This document shows positions 15,956 to 25,662 of a stretch of DNA of 41,941 nucleotides, one piece after another. Below the pieces are notes generated by a model. That model worked only from the letters and a program-made list of their open reading frames with translations, had not been told where the DNA came from and searched no databases. The number at the start of each line of letters is the position of its first letter. The stretch's first letter is position 1. Source of the DNA: Lachnospiraceae bacterium (GTDB taxonomy: Bacteria; Bacillota; Clostridia; Lachnospirales; Lachnospiraceae); the NCBI GenBank assembly GCA_009774625.1, contig VSOB01000026.1, positions 1 through 41,941 on the forward strand, in the 5' to 3' direction. The translations under genes were made by a program, and so were the position numbers.

Positions 15956-16657
15956 TTATATCCTCTTTTCTTTCAGCGGGCCATCCGGCTGCTCCATTTG
16001 CATCCGCTGCCGCCTGCGTACTTCCTCCTGTCTCTGCATTTCGGAAAACACACAGCCGCAGTACTCCTGCCTGTACAGATCATAAGTCCGGGACAATGCA
16101 ATGGAACTTTTATAGCCGTCCCGCTTCTTAAAATCCGATGGCAGAAAAGAAATCCCATACCGGTCTCCCATTTCCCGCCCGATCTCATTTAGCGCCTCTG
16201 CATCCTTCAGCGGACTGATCGTCAATGTGGTGGTAAAAAAGTCAAAGCTCTGTGCCTTTGCCCGTTTTGCCGTCTCTTCCAGACGCAGGGCAAAGCACTT
16301 CCTGCACCGCGCTCCGCCCTCCGGGCACTGTTCCAGTCCTCTGACTGTCTGAAAAAATACCTCCGGCGTATAGTCCCCTTCCTGTATTTCAATGAGGAAT
16401 CCTTCCGTTTCCCCGGATGCCGACTCCTGATTTAAAACTCCGATCAGCCGTTTCTGCTCTGCCGCCCGCTTTTGATACTCTTCCTGCTCTGTAATATTGG
16501 GATTGTAGTAAAAAACCGTAATCTGGAAAAAACGGCGCAGATAAAGCAGTACATAACTGCTGCACGGCGCACAGCAACTGTGGAGAAACAGGCGTTTCCC
16601 CACAGTTGTTTTCTCTTCCAGTATCTTTTCCAGCTCTTTTTGATAATTATGCTTCAT
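15956..16657 (-). CDS. queH: Epoxyqueuosine reductase QueH
   Basis: Catalyses the last step of queuosine formation in tRNA, reducing epoxyqueuosine; the non-cobalamin QueH (former DUF208) type that replaces QueG. Of 233 aa, the conserved cysteines are visible: HSCCAPC (Cys28, Cys29, Cys32), CRKC (Cys118, Cys121) and EYCGC (Cys200, Cys202), ligands for the [4Fe-4S] cluster and second iron. FTTTLTISPLKD (141-152) is another family signature. The ATG at 16657 is preferred to a TTG at 16663, with AGGGA upstream. It lies 85 bp after carB, with a palindromic element in the gap, and 6 bp before argS. Confidence 0.93.
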   Translation of the reverse strand: MKHNYQKELEKILEEKTTVGKRLFLHSCCAPCSSYVLLYLRRFFQITVFYYNPNITEQEEYQKRAAEQKRLIGVLNQESASGETEGFLIEIQEGDYTPEVFFQTVRGLEQCPEGGARCRKCFALRLEETAKRAKAQSFDFFTTTLTISPLKDAEALNEIGREMGDRYGISFLPSDFKKRDGYKSSIALSRTYDLYRQEYCGCVFSEMQRQEEVRRRQRMQMEQPDGPLKEKRI

Positions 16658-16690
16658 ATGCAAGTATTCCCTGCTGTTCTATTTTTTCAA

Positions 16691-16725
16691 GCAACAGAAT
16701 GCACGCTATGCCCACTTTCTATTGT
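16691..16725. repeat. Dispersed palindromic element, copy 2
   Basis: Read on the minus strand it begins ACAATAGAAAGT, has GCA and GCGTGC in the centre, and closes with TTCTGTTG, matching copy 1 at 7930-7964 at 28 of 35 positions. The arms still pair (8 bp with one G-T). It fills much of the gap between carB and queH. Confidence 0.7.
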
Positions 16726-16742
16726 TATGCGTCAACGGCCGC

Positions 16743-19700
16743 TCAGCTCAGTGAGGCCACATCGATCAGGGTCAGATCACCGGTCTGCGCATTTTCCAGA
16801 CTGGTCACAAGCGCTCTGGCCGTATCCAGGCTGGTCAGGCAGTTAACGCCTGTTTCAATGGCGGTGCGCCGGATCAGGAAACCGTCTCTGGACTTATCCC
16901 GCCCCTGTGTGGGGGTATCGATGACCAGATCGATCTTATGCCCCAGTATCAGGTCCATGACCGTAGGGGATTCCTGCTGAATTTTGTTAACCTTGCGGGC
17001 CTTTATACCTGCCTCCCGCAGGGCTGCGGCAGTGCTGCGGGTCGCATAGATGGTATACCCCAGCTTTTCAAACCGCCGTCCGATCTCAATGGCTTCTCCC
17101 TTATCCGCATCTTTTACGGTAATAATCATCTGCCGGAATTTGGGCAGATCCACACCGGAACCCAAAAATGCCTTGTACAGCGCTTCCTGGAAGGTACGGG
17201 CAATCCCCAGACATTCTCCCGTGGATTTCATCTCCGGCCCCAGACTGATCTCAGCACCTCTGATCTTTTCAAAGGAAAATACCGGCATTTTGATTGCCAC
17301 ATAATCCGCTTCCTTCTGCAGCCCCGGCTCATATCCCAGCTCCCGGATGGTCTTGCCGATGATTACCTCCGCAGCCAGATCCACGATGGGAATGCCCGTT
17401 ACCTTGCTGATATAGGGCACTGTCCGGGAAGAACGGGGATTGACCTCGATCACATAAACTTCCTCTCCGATGGCAATAAACTGAATATTGATCAGGCCCT
17501 TCACATGGAGCGCTCTGGCCAGCCTTTTCGTATATTCCGCTATCTTCTCCTTAACTACCCGGTCAATGGTATGGGCCGGATAGACAGAAATGCTGTCGCC
17601 GGAATGTACGCCGGTCCGTTCAATATGTTCCATAATGCCCGGAATCAAAATATCGGTTCCGTCACAAACCGCATCCACTTCGATCTCTTTGCCCTGCAGA
17701 TATTTGTCCACCAGTATGGGATGATCCTGGGCAATCCGATTGATAATCTCCATAAACTCTTCAATTTCCTGATCGTTGATGGCGATCTGCATACCCTGTC
17801 CGCCCAGCACATAGGAAGGGCGTACCAGTACCGGATAACCCAGACGGTTTGCCACTTCTTTCGCTTCTTCGGCTGTATAAACCGTACCGCCGGCCGCTCT
17901 GGGAATGCCGGTCTGTTCCAGGATCCGGTCGAACAGCTCCCGATCCTCCGCCGCATCCACATCCTCTGCTTTGGTGCCCAGAATGGGAACGCCCATCTTC
18001 ATCAGGCTTTCGGTCAGTTTGATGGCCGTCTGTCCGCCAAACTGCACGATGGCCCCGTCCGGCTCCTCCAGACGCACGATATTTTCCACATCTTCCGGAG
18101 TCAGCGGTTCAAAATACAGTTTGTCTGCAATATCAAAATCAGTGCTCACCGTTTCCGGATTGTTATTGATGATAATTGTTTCATATCCCGCCTTTGCAAA
18201 GGCCCAGGTGGCATGCACGGAACAATAATCAAACTCGATCCCCTGTCCGATTCGGATCGGACCGGAACCCAGCACCAATACTTTCTTTTTGCCCTCTGTC
18301 CTGACCGCCTCATTTTCACTGCCGAAGCAGGAATAATAATAGGGTGTGCTGGCCTCAAATTCCGCCGCACAGGTATCTACCATTTTAAACGCCGCCACAA
18401 TACCGTTTTTATGACGCATCTGTCTGATTTCATTTTCTGACATCCCTGTCAGTCTGGAAATCACACAGTCGGGAAACTCGATTCTCTTAGCCTCTTTTAA
18501 AAGCGCCGGGGTCAGCGGCCCCCGTTCCAGCGCCTCTTCCATCTCCGCCAGAATCGCCAGCTTATCGATAAACCAGACATCGATCATAGTGATCTCATGT
18601 ATGGTCTGCTGGTCTATGCCCTTGCGCAGCGCTTCCGCGATCACATAGATCCTCTGGTCATCCACGATTTTCAGCCGGTCTTTCAGCTCTTCCTGTGTCA
18701 GATCGCTGAAATCATAGCTGCGCAGACAGTCCACATGCTGCTCCAGCGAGCGGATTGCTTTCATCAGTGCGCCTTCAAAATTCTGGCAGATGCTCATGAC
18801 CTCTCCAGTGGCCTTCATCTGAGTAGTCAGTGTCCGTTTGGCTGTGATAAATTTGTCAAAGGGCAGTCTGGGCAGCTTCACCACACAGTAATCCAGTGTG
18901 GGTTCAAAGCAGGCGCAGGTCTTACCGGTAATGGAATTGGGGATCTCATCCAGTGTATACCCCAGTGCAATCTTGGCCGCCACTTTGGCGATGGGATAGC
19001 CTGTGGCTTTGCTGGCCAGCGCAGAGGAACGGCTGACACGGGGATTGACCTCGATCACACAATATTCAAAGCTGACCGGATGCAGCGCAAACTGTACATT
19101 ACAGCCTCCGGTAATCTGCAGCTCACTGATAATGTTCAGCGCCGAACTGCGCAGCATCTGATATTCCTTGTCCCCCAGCGTCTGGGACGGGGCCACCACA
19201 ATGCTGTCGCCGGTATGTACCCCCACCGGATCGATATTTTCCATATTGCAGACCGTAATGCAGTTCCCTGCATGATCCCGCATCACCTCATATTCGATCT
19301 CTTTCCAGCCGGCAATACACCGTTCCACCAGAACCTGCCCCACTCTGGAAAGCCGCAGGCCATTGGCCAGTATATCCTCCAGCTCTGTCTGGCTGCGGGC
19401 AATGCCGCCGCCGCTGCCGCCCAGTGTATAAGCCGGGCGCAGCACCACCGGATACCCGATGTCCTTTACAAAAGCCACACCGTCCTCCACGGTTTCCACC
19501 ACTTTGGAAGCCGCGCACGGTTCTCCGATCTTTTCCATCGTATCTTTAAACGCCTGTCTGTCCTCCGCCTTTCTGATGGTGGCGGCAGTGGTGCCCAGCA
19601 GGGTCACATGGTGGGCTGCCAGAAACCCGGACTCTTCCAGCTCCATGCCCAGATTCAGGCCGGCCTGTCCGCCCAGCGTTGGCAGAATGCTGTCCGGCTG

Positions 19701-19943
19701 CTCCTTTTCAATCAACTGTTCCAGCACCTTAACTGTCAGCGGCTCAATATAAACCCGGTCCGCGATGTCTTTATCGGTCATAATCGTGGCAGGATTGGAG
19801 TTCACCAGCACTACCTCCACGCCCTCTTCCTTTAAAGAACGGCAGGCCTGAGTTCCTGCATAGTCAAATTCCGCCGCCTGGCCGATCACAATAGGCCCGG
19901 AACCGATTACCAGCACTTTTTTTACATTGGGGTTTTTAGGCAT
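16743..19943 (-). CDS. carB: Carbamoyl phosphate synthase large subunit
   Basis: Makes carbamoyl phosphate from bicarbonate, ammonia (channelled from CarA) and two ATP, for arginine and pyrimidine synthesis. At 1066 aa it has full family length, with the internal duplication intact. The N-terminal half starts MPKNPNVKKVLVIGSGPIVI and the second half restarts at KKVLVLGSGPIRIGQG (about residue 555). Each half has an ATP-grasp domain (RPAYTLGGSGGG and RPSYVLGGQGMQ). The C-terminal MGS-like regulatory domain is present (from about residue 930). The start overlaps the carA stop by 8 bp, so the two are translationally coupled. No frameshift is seen. Confidence 0.98.
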   Translation of the reverse strand: MPKNPNVKKVLVIGSGPIVIGQAAEFDYAGTQACRSLKEEGVEVVLVNSNPATIMTDKDIADRVYIEPLTVKVLEQLIEKEQPDSILPTLGGQAGLNLGMELEESGFLAAHHVTLLGTTAATIRKAEDRQAFKDTMEKIGEPCAASKVVETVEDGVAFVKDIGYPVVLRPAYTLGGSGGGIARSQTELEDILANGLRLSRVGQVLVERCIAGWKEIEYEVMRDHAGNCITVCNMENIDPVGVHTGDSIVVAPSQTLGDKEYQMLRSSALNIISELQITGGCNVQFALHPVSFEYCVIEVNPRVSRSSALASKATGYPIAKVAAKIALGYTLDEIPNSITGKTCACFEPTLDYCVVKLPRLPFDKFITAKRTLTTQMKATGEVMSICQNFEGALMKAIRSLEQHVDCLRSYDFSDLTQEELKDRLKIVDDQRIYVIAEALRKGIDQQTIHEITMIDVWFIDKLAILAEMEEALERGPLTPALLKEAKRIEFPDCVISRLTGMSENEIRQMRHKNGIVAAFKMVDTCAAEFEASTPYYYSCFGSENEAVRTEGKKKVLVLGSGPIRIGQGIEFDYCSVHATWAFAKAGYETIIINNNPETVSTDFDIADKLYFEPLTPEDVENIVRLEEPDGAIVQFGGQTAIKLTESLMKMGVPILGTKAEDVDAAEDRELFDRILEQTGIPRAAGGTVYTAEEAKEVANRLGYPVLVRPSYVLGGQGMQIAINDQEIEEFMEIINRIAQDHPILVDKYLQGKEIEVDAVCDGTDILIPGIMEHIERTGVHSGDSISVYPAHTIDRVVKEKIAEYTKRLARALHVKGLINIQFIAIGEEVYVIEVNPRSSRTVPYISKVTGIPIVDLAAEVIIGKTIRELGYEPGLQKEADYVAIKMPVFSFEKIRGAEISLGPEMKSTGECLGIARTFQEALYKAFLGSGVDLPKFRQMIITVKDADKGEAIEIGRRFEKLGYTIYATRSTAAALREAGIKARKVNKIQQESPTVMDLILGHKIDLVIDTPTQGRDKSRDGFLIRRTAIETGVNCLTSLDTARALVTSLENAQTGDLTLIDVASLS

Positions 19944-21111
19944 GCTTTCCCTCCTCCATCATTGTAATAAAACGGTCAAACAGATATCCGGAATCCTGGG
20001 GGCCGGGACACGCTTCCGGATGGTACTGAACGGTAAAAATGGATTTCCCCACATAGGACAATCCCTCGCAGGTGCCGTCGTTGGCATTGACAAAGGCAGG
20101 CCGCGCCACATTCTCATCCAGCTTGTCCATATCCACCACATAGCCGTGATTCTGAGAGGAAATATATACCCTTCCCGTCTGCAGATCCTTCACCGGGTGA
20201 TTGCCGCCCCGATGCCCGTATTTTAATTTATAAGTATCGGCCCCGGTGGCCAGCGCCATCAGTTGATGTCCCAGACAGATGGCGAAAATCGGCACATCCG
20301 ATTCATATAACGTTTTGATTTCCCGTATGATCTCCGTACACTCTTTCGGATCGCCCGGCCCATTGGAAAGCATGATGCCGTCCGGCCTGCTGCCCAATAT
20401 CTCTTCTGCCGGAGTAAAGGCCGGATAGACAGTCACATCCACGCCCCGGCTGGCCAGCGAATCGGCAATGTTGTATTTCATACCCAGATCCAGCAGCGCC
20501 ACCCGCTTCCCTGCTCCGCTTAACGCCTTCACCATCGTGGGCCTCTTTTCTTTCTCTCCGGTATAGACAGCGCTGCCGGATACGGGACCGATGTCCGCAA
20601 GGCTGACGGCGCCCTTTACCACATAGGCATGCTGACAGGTTACCTTTTCCACAACCTTTCCCGTCCGATAGGCTTTCAGCCGGGGGAGCACATCTTCCAA
20701 TACGAAAGATACATCGGTGGTAATCATGCCGTTCATCGTCCCCTTCTCCCGCAGAAGCCTGGTCAAAGCCCTGGTATCAATTCCCGCAATACCCGGCACG
20801 TCATTCTCCTCCAGAAACTGCTGTATGCTTTTGTCACAGCGGAAATTGCTGGCTGTTCTGGACAGTTCCCGTACAATCAGACCATCCGGCCAGGGTCTTG
20901 CAGACTCCATATCCTCCATGCAGACCCCATAATTACCAATCAGAGGATAGGTCATGCATACCGCCTGTCCAGCATAGGAAGGGTCGGTAAGTACCTCCGG
21001 ATACCCTGCCATAGATGTATTAAACACGATTTCGCTGATCATTTCCCTGACGGCTCCGATCTGAGTCCCCTCAAATACCGTGCCGTCCTCCAGAATCAAG
21101 AACGCCTTCAT
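19936..21111 (-). CDS. carA: Carbamoyl phosphate synthase small subunit
   Basis: Glutamine amidotransferase subunit that hydrolyses glutamine and hands ammonia to CarB, 391 aa. The N-terminal CarA domain includes FNTSMAGYPEVLTDPSYAGQ. The C-terminal class I GATase has SNGPGDP (249-255), nucleophile Cys279 in AICLGHQ, and the catalytic His/Glu in QYHPEACPGP near the end. It starts with GGAGG 7 bp upstream and has its own consensus promoter, heading carA-carB-queH-argS. No PyrR-type leader or T-box is visible in the short 5' region. Confidence 0.97.
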   Translation of the reverse strand: MKAFLILEDGTVFEGTQIGAVREMISEIVFNTSMAGYPEVLTDPSYAGQAVCMTYPLIGNYGVCMEDMESARPWPDGLIVRELSRTASNFRCDKSIQQFLEENDVPGIAGIDTRALTRLLREKGTMNGMITTDVSFVLEDVLPRLKAYRTGKVVEKVTCQHAYVVKGAVSLADIGPVSGSAVYTGEKEKRPTMVKALSGAGKRVALLDLGMKYNIADSLASRGVDVTVYPAFTPAEEILGSRPDGIMLSNGPGDPKECTEIIREIKTLYESDVPIFAICLGHQLMALATGADTYKLKYGHRGGNHPVKDLQTGRVYISSQNHGYVVDMDKLDENVARPAFVNANDGTCEGLSYVGKSIFTVQYHPEACPGPQDSGYLFDRFITMMEEGKHA

Positions 21112-21159
21112 TCGATACCTCCAGTCATAGATTGCCTGTTACTGTCCCATAATCGGTTT

Positions 21160-21188
21160 ATTATATCATATGGGAAATATGGCTTCAA
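21160..21188 (-). promoter_or_regulatory. carA promoter
   Basis: A -35 TTGAAG (21183-21188), a 17-bp spacer and a -10 TATAAT (21160-21165), 48 bp before the carA start. Confidence 0.8.
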
Positions 21189-21192
21189 CAGA

Positions 21193-21240
21193 AAAATACA
21201 AAGAGAGAATCCTGACAGCATTGTGCCGGATCCCCTCTTT
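21193..21240 (-). terminator. purL terminator
   Basis: Arms 21228-21240 and 21200-21212 pair over 13 positions with two G-T wobbles and a 15-nt loop, followed by GTATTTTT on the minus strand. It begins 9 bp after the purL stop and ends just before the carA promoter. Confidence 0.75.
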
Positions 21241-21248
21241 TCTGCCCT

Positions 21249-24200
21249 CTATCTGAAATACCTTACGCCGGATTCAAAGATACGCATATCCTGCTCTCCG
21301 TAAATATTGACCGCCACAGACGCTCCTTTCCGTTCGCAATGGACCATTTTGCCCAGGCAGCGTCCGTCCGGGGAGGTGATACCCTCAATGGCCGCATAGG
21401 AGCCGTTTATATTCCATTCCGGATGCATGGAAACATTGCCTTCCGGATCCGCATAGCGTGTAGCGACCTGCCCGTTTGCAAACAGCCGGTCGATCCACTC
21501 CTTCGATGCCACGAATCTGCCCTCCCCGTGGCTTGCCGGATTGACATAAGTCCTGCCGACTTCTGCCTCCGCCAGCCAGGGAGATTTGTTGGAAACCACC
21601 TTTGTATAGACCATTCTGGAAATATGACGGCCTATGGTATTGAAAGTCAGTGTGGGCGCACCCTCTTCCTGCCCCTTCACTTCTCCAAAAGGCACCAGCC
21701 CCAGCTTAATCATCGCCTGGAAGCCATTGCAAATGCCCAGCGCCAGACCGTCCCGCTCCTGCAGCAGCTTTGTCACTGCCTCCTTAAGGCGGGCGTTCCG
21801 GAATGCCGTGGCAAAAAATTTGGCACTGCCGTCCGGCTCATCACCTGCGGAAAATCCGCCGGGAAACATAATGATCTGCGCCTGTGCCACAGCCCGTTCA
21901 AAGGCTTCCACCGAATCCCGGATGTCCTCTGCCGACAGATCCCGGAATACCTTTGTGATCACGCCGGCTCCCGCCTGCTCAAACGCCTTTGCACTGTCAT
22001 ACTCACAGTTGGTGCCGGGAAATACCGGAATAAACACCACCGGCTTTGCCACCCTGTTTTTACATACATATACAGAAGAGGCCCGGTAACATTCCTGATG
22101 CCCCGCCTGCTCTTGTGCCCCATTTTCTGCCTGGGCGGGAAATACCTTATCCAGCCTGCCCGTCCATGCCTGCAACGCCTCTTCCAGAGAAAGCCGCATA
22201 TCCCGGTAAACCAAAACCGGCTCTGCAGTCACTTCTCCCACCATGACAGCATCCATATCCTGTTCTTCCAGCTCCGCCGGAATATCTTCCGACACCTCTG
22301 CCAGAATGCCGCCCAGAGCGTTTTCAAACAGCTCTTTTTCATCCAGATCCCCGGCAAACAAAACACCCAGCCGGTTGCCGAAAGCCATTTTGGAAACCGC
22401 CGCCGCAATGCCGTAAGAATCCAGCGCATAGGCCGATACGATCTTGCCTGCCCGGATCAGCTTTGTGACATTGCTGTAAAGCTGCATTACACTTTCATAA
22501 ACCGGCAGGTCAAACTCATCCTTTTCAATCGGAAAAGCCACCAGACGATTGCCCGCCTGCTTCAGCTCCGGTGTGATCACATCGTGACAGTCTGCCACAT
22601 CCACCGCAAAGGATACCAGCGTAGGCGGCACATCGATTTCATTGAAGGTACCGGACATACTGTCCTTTCCGCCGATGGCAGCCAGTTCAAAACCCATCTG
22701 TGCGTCAAAAGCGCCCAGCAACGCCGCAAAAGGCTGGCTCCAGCGGGAGGCTTCCGCCGTCATCCTGCGGAAATACTCCTGAAACGTAAAATGTATCTTT
22801 TTATAATCCCCGCCGGATGCCACGATCCTGGCCATAGACTGGGTCACGGCATACACCGCCCCATGATAGGGACTCCAGGAGGACAAATAAGGATCAAATC
22901 CATAGCTCATCATAGTCACGGTATCCGTCTTTCCATGCAGGACCGGAAGTTTGGCCACCATCGTCTGCGTCTCTGTCAACTGATATTTTCCGCCATAGGG
23001 CATCAGCACACTGCCTGCTCCGATGGAGGAATCAAAGATTTCCACCAGCCCTTTCTGAGAACATACATTCAGATCTGACAGAGTGGACAGCCATGCCCCC
23101 TTGACATCCTTTTCCTCCAGCGCCTTCTCCACGGCAGGAACCGCAAACTTATGAAAATAATTCTCTTCTTCGGATGGCATCTCCACCACCACATTGGTTT
23201 CCTGATGGGCGCCGTTGGTATTCAGAAAGGCCCTGGAAAGATTGACGATTTCCTTTCCTCTCCAGGAAAGCACCAGCCTGGGCTCTTTTGTTACCACAGC
23301 CACCTCTACGGCTTCCAGATTTTCCTCCGCCGCATATGCCAGAAATCTTTCCGTATCCTCCGGCGATATCACCACTGCCATCCGTTCCTGAGACTCGGAA
23401 ATGGCCAGCTCCGTACCATTAAGACCCGCATATTTCTTCGGCACTTTATCCAGATCCACCCGCAGACCGTCTGCCAGTTCCCCTATGGCAACCGACACAC
23501 CGCCTGCACCGAAATCATTGCATTTCTTAATCAGGCGGCTGACTTCTTCCCGTCTGAACAGCCTCTGTATTTTTCGTTCTGTGGGTGCATTTCCCTTTTG
23601 TACCTCCGCACCGCAGGTTTCAATGGAGCTTTCCGTATGCACTTTGGAAGACCCTGTGGCCCCGCCGCATCCGTCCCTTCCCGTCCTGCCGCCCAGCAGG
23701 ATGATCACATCCCCCGGATCGGATGTGGCACGAATCACATTTTCCCTGGGAGAAGCGCCCATCACGGCCCCGATCTCCATCCGCTTGGCCACATAGGCAG
23801 GATGATAGATCTCCTTTACATACCCTGTGGCCAGACCGATCTGGTTGCCATAGGAAGAATAACCGTCCGCCGCTCCCTTTACCAGCTTTTTCTGAGAAAG
23901 TTTTCCTTTCAGCGTCTGAGATACCGGCACAGTAGGATCCGCCGCTCCCGTCACACGCATTGCCTGATAGACATAAGAACGTCCCGATAAAGGGTCCCGG
24001 ATCGCACCGCCCAGACAGGTGGCCGCACCGCCGAAAGGTTCGATCTCAGTAGGATGGTTATGGGTTTCATTTTTAAAGCTGACAAGCCATTCCTGACTCA
24101 CCCCGTCTATTTCCACAGGCACCACAATAGAGCAGGCATTGATCTCCTCTGATTCTTCCATATCCTGCAGCTTGCCGTCTTTTTTCAGCTTTTTCATGGC

Positions 24201-25043
24201 CATCAGAGCCAGATCCATCAGACAGATAAATTTGTCCTGCCGATCCCCCACGATTTCCTCTCTGGTGTCCAGATAGGACTGATAGGTAGTCTCCAGAGGC
24301 GATCTGTAATACCCGTCCTCAAAAGTGATCTGCTTCAGCTCCGTGGAAAACGTAGTATGCCTGCAATGGTCCGACCAGTAAGTATCCAGTACCCGTATCT
24401 CCGTCATGGACGGGTCCCTGTGCTCCTCTTTTCCAAAATAATTCCGGATATGCAGAAAATCCTGAAAGGTCATGGCCAGGCCCAGGGAAGCATACAACTC
24501 CCGCAGCGCCGTCTCTCCCATCCGGGAAAATCCGTCCAGTATTTTCACATCTGCCGGCTCTTCATACCTGATTTTCAGGGTTTCCGGCTTTTCCATATCT
24601 GTTTCCCTGGAATCCACCGGGTTGATGCAATATGCCTTGATCCGCTCAAAATCATCGTCTGAAATCCCGCCTTCCAGAAGATAGGTGACGGCTGTACGAA
24701 TCACCGGTTCTTCTGTTTCATTCAGAAACCGGATACATGATACGGCTGAATCCGCTCTCTGGTCAAACTGTCCCGGAAGAAATTCCACGCCAAATACCCT
24801 GGCATCTTCCGGCATGGGAACCGTCTCTTCATATAAAAGATCCACCGGCGGCTCGGAAAAAACGGTTCTGCAGGCCAGTTTCCATGTTTCCTCACTGACA
24901 TTTTCCACATCATAGCGGATCAATACCCGCACCCGTTTCACTCCGCCTATTCCAAGATAGCTTCCGATTTCTTCCTGCAGCTCCTTTGCCTTCACTGCAT
25001 AGGGTTCTTTTTTCTCCACATAAATTCGTCGTACTCGTTCCAT
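21249..25043 (-). CDS. purL: Phosphoribosylformylglycinamidine synthase, single chain
   Basis: Converts FGAR to FGAM in purine synthesis using glutamine and ATP. At 1264 aa it is the large one-chain form in which the synthetase (PurL) and glutaminase (PurQ) are fused, as in many Clostridia and in Proteobacteria. Visible parts are the linker region, the synthetase core (TYWSDHCRHTTF near residue 227, NETHNHPTEIEPFGGAATC near 328), a second AIRS-like half with GGKDSMSGTF, and a C-terminal glutaminase with PGTNCEYD, the nucleophile cysteine in GICNGFQ and a downstream SHGEGRF. The start follows GGAGGAGG. It lies 14 bp after the TetR gene and is followed by a hairpin terminator. No purine riboswitch is visible. 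Confidence 0.97.
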   Translation of the reverse strand: MERVRRIYVEKKEPYAVKAKELQEEIGSYLGIGGVKRVRVLIRYDVENVSEETWKLACRTVFSEPPVDLLYEETVPMPEDARVFGVEFLPGQFDQRADSAVSCIRFLNETEEPVIRTAVTYLLEGGISDDDFERIKAYCINPVDSRETDMEKPETLKIRYEEPADVKILDGFSRMGETALRELYASLGLAMTFQDFLHIRNYFGKEEHRDPSMTEIRVLDTYWSDHCRHTTFSTELKQITFEDGYYRSPLETTYQSYLDTREEIVGDRQDKFICLMDLALMAMKKLKKDGKLQDMEESEEINACSIVVPVEIDGVSQEWLVSFKNETHNHPTEIEPFGGAATCLGGAIRDPLSGRSYVYQAMRVTGAADPTVPVSQTLKGKLSQKKLVKGAADGYSSYGNQIGLATGYVKEIYHPAYVAKRMEIGAVMGASPRENVIRATSDPGDVIILLGGRTGRDGCGGATGSSKVHTESSIETCGAEVQKGNAPTERKIQRLFRREEVSRLIKKCNDFGAGGVSVAIGELADGLRVDLDKVPKKYAGLNGTELAISESQERMAVVISPEDTERFLAYAAEENLEAVEVAVVTKEPRLVLSWRGKEIVNLSRAFLNTNGAHQETNVVVEMPSEEENYFHKFAVPAVEKALEEKDVKGAWLSTLSDLNVCSQKGLVEIFDSSIGAGSVLMPYGGKYQLTETQTMVAKLPVLHGKTDTVTMMSYGFDPYLSSWSPYHGAVYAVTQSMARIVASGGDYKKIHFTFQEYFRRMTAEASRWSQPFAALLGAFDAQMGFELAAIGGKDSMSGTFNEIDVPPTLVSFAVDVADCHDVITPELKQAGNRLVAFPIEKDEFDLPVYESVMQLYSNVTKLIRAGKIVSAYALDSYGIAAAVSKMAFGNRLGVLFAGDLDEKELFENALGGILAEVSEDIPAELEEQDMDAVMVGEVTAEPVLVYRDMRLSLEEALQAWTGRLDKVFPAQAENGAQEQAGHQECYRASSVYVCKNRVAKPVVFIPVFPGTNCEYDSAKAFEQAGAGVITKVFRDLSAEDIRDSVEAFERAVAQAQIIMFPGGFSAGDEPDGSAKFFATAFRNARLKEAVTKLLQERDGLALGICNGFQAMIKLGLVPFGEVKGQEEGAPTLTFNTIGRHISRMVYTKVVSNKSPWLAEAEVGRTYVNPASHGEGRFVASKEWIDRLFANGQVATRYADPEGNVSMHPEWNINGSYAAIEGITSPDGRCLGKMVHCERKGASVAVNIYGEQDMRIFESGVRYFR

Positions 25044-25057
25044 GAATCCTCCTCCGC

Positions 25058-25642
25058 CTATTCTTCTGCCACCAGTCCCTGCATCACATACAAAAGCTCA
25101 CTGTCCACTGTCTTTTCCGTAATTCCCATCGTATGGGCAGACGCCCTCAGCCCCTCCAGAACGTACATAATATTGCGTGCACAGCCCAAAGGATCCTCAC
25201 AGTAAAACTCACCGTTCTCCACGCCGTCCATAATCAGCTTTTCAATCACTGTCACAGCCTCTTCAAACCGTCTGCGCAGCAGATTTTCTTTTTTGGCCAC
25301 CTTATTTTCAAAAAAATACTCATAGGTGGCCACCGTAAGATTGTTTTTTTTACGCAGTATTTCCTTTTTCTGTTCTTTCAGAAAAAGAGCCAGAATATCG
25401 GATGCCGCCGCATCCTCCGGAACGCCTGCGGAAAACACATCATCCATCTCCTGACTTTCCATCCTGAGCACCTCTGCAAAAATATCCCTGGTGCTGTTAA
25501 AATAAAGATACAGGCCGCCCCGGCTGATGCCGCAGGCTTCCACAATATCTTTCATCGTAACATTCTTATATCCTTTTTCCATAAATATCTTTCTGGCAGT
25601 TTCCAAAATCAATTGTCTTTTCTGATTTGATTTTTCTCCCAT
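25058..25642 (-). CDS. TetR/AcrR-family transcriptional regulator
   Basis: One-component regulator, 194 aa. The N-terminal helix-turn-helix is typical (RQLILETARKIFMEKGYKNV, then MKDIVEACGISRGGLYLYF to about residue 50). The C-terminal ligand domain is unspecific and the effector cannot be read from sequence. It lies between a small unknown gene (20 bp upstream) and purL (14 bp downstream) on the same strand, so it may be co-transcribed with both. Whether it controls them or the divergent plus-strand gene at 26376 is unknown. Confidence 0.9.
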   Translation of the reverse strand: MGEKSNQKRQLILETARKIFMEKGYKNVTMKDIVEACGISRGGLYLYFNSTRDIFAEVLRMESQEMDDVFSAGVPEDAAASDILALFLKEQKKEILRKKNNLTVATYEYFFENKVAKKENLLRRRFEEAVTVIEKLIMDGVENGEFYCEDPLGCARNIMYVLEGLRASAHTMGITEKTVDSELLYVMQGLVAEE

Positions 25643-25662
25643 ATGTACGACTCCTCATTCCT

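Noticed and set aside
16664..16742. Palindromic element copy 2 as a true carB terminator
   Set aside because: The stem is imperfect and no T-run follows on the minus strand, so it is listed as a repeat rather than a terminator.
21112..21248. Possible PyrR site, T-box or purine riboswitch before carA or after purL
   Set aside because: The carA leader is only about 40 nt and shows no such structure; the only hairpin is the purL terminator.
21339..23078. Plus-strand open frame of 579 codons across purL, and similar ones over carB (16938-18440, 18597-19835)
   Set aside because: They are shadows of purL and carB caused by codon bias; no ribosome site, and no domain or family signal.
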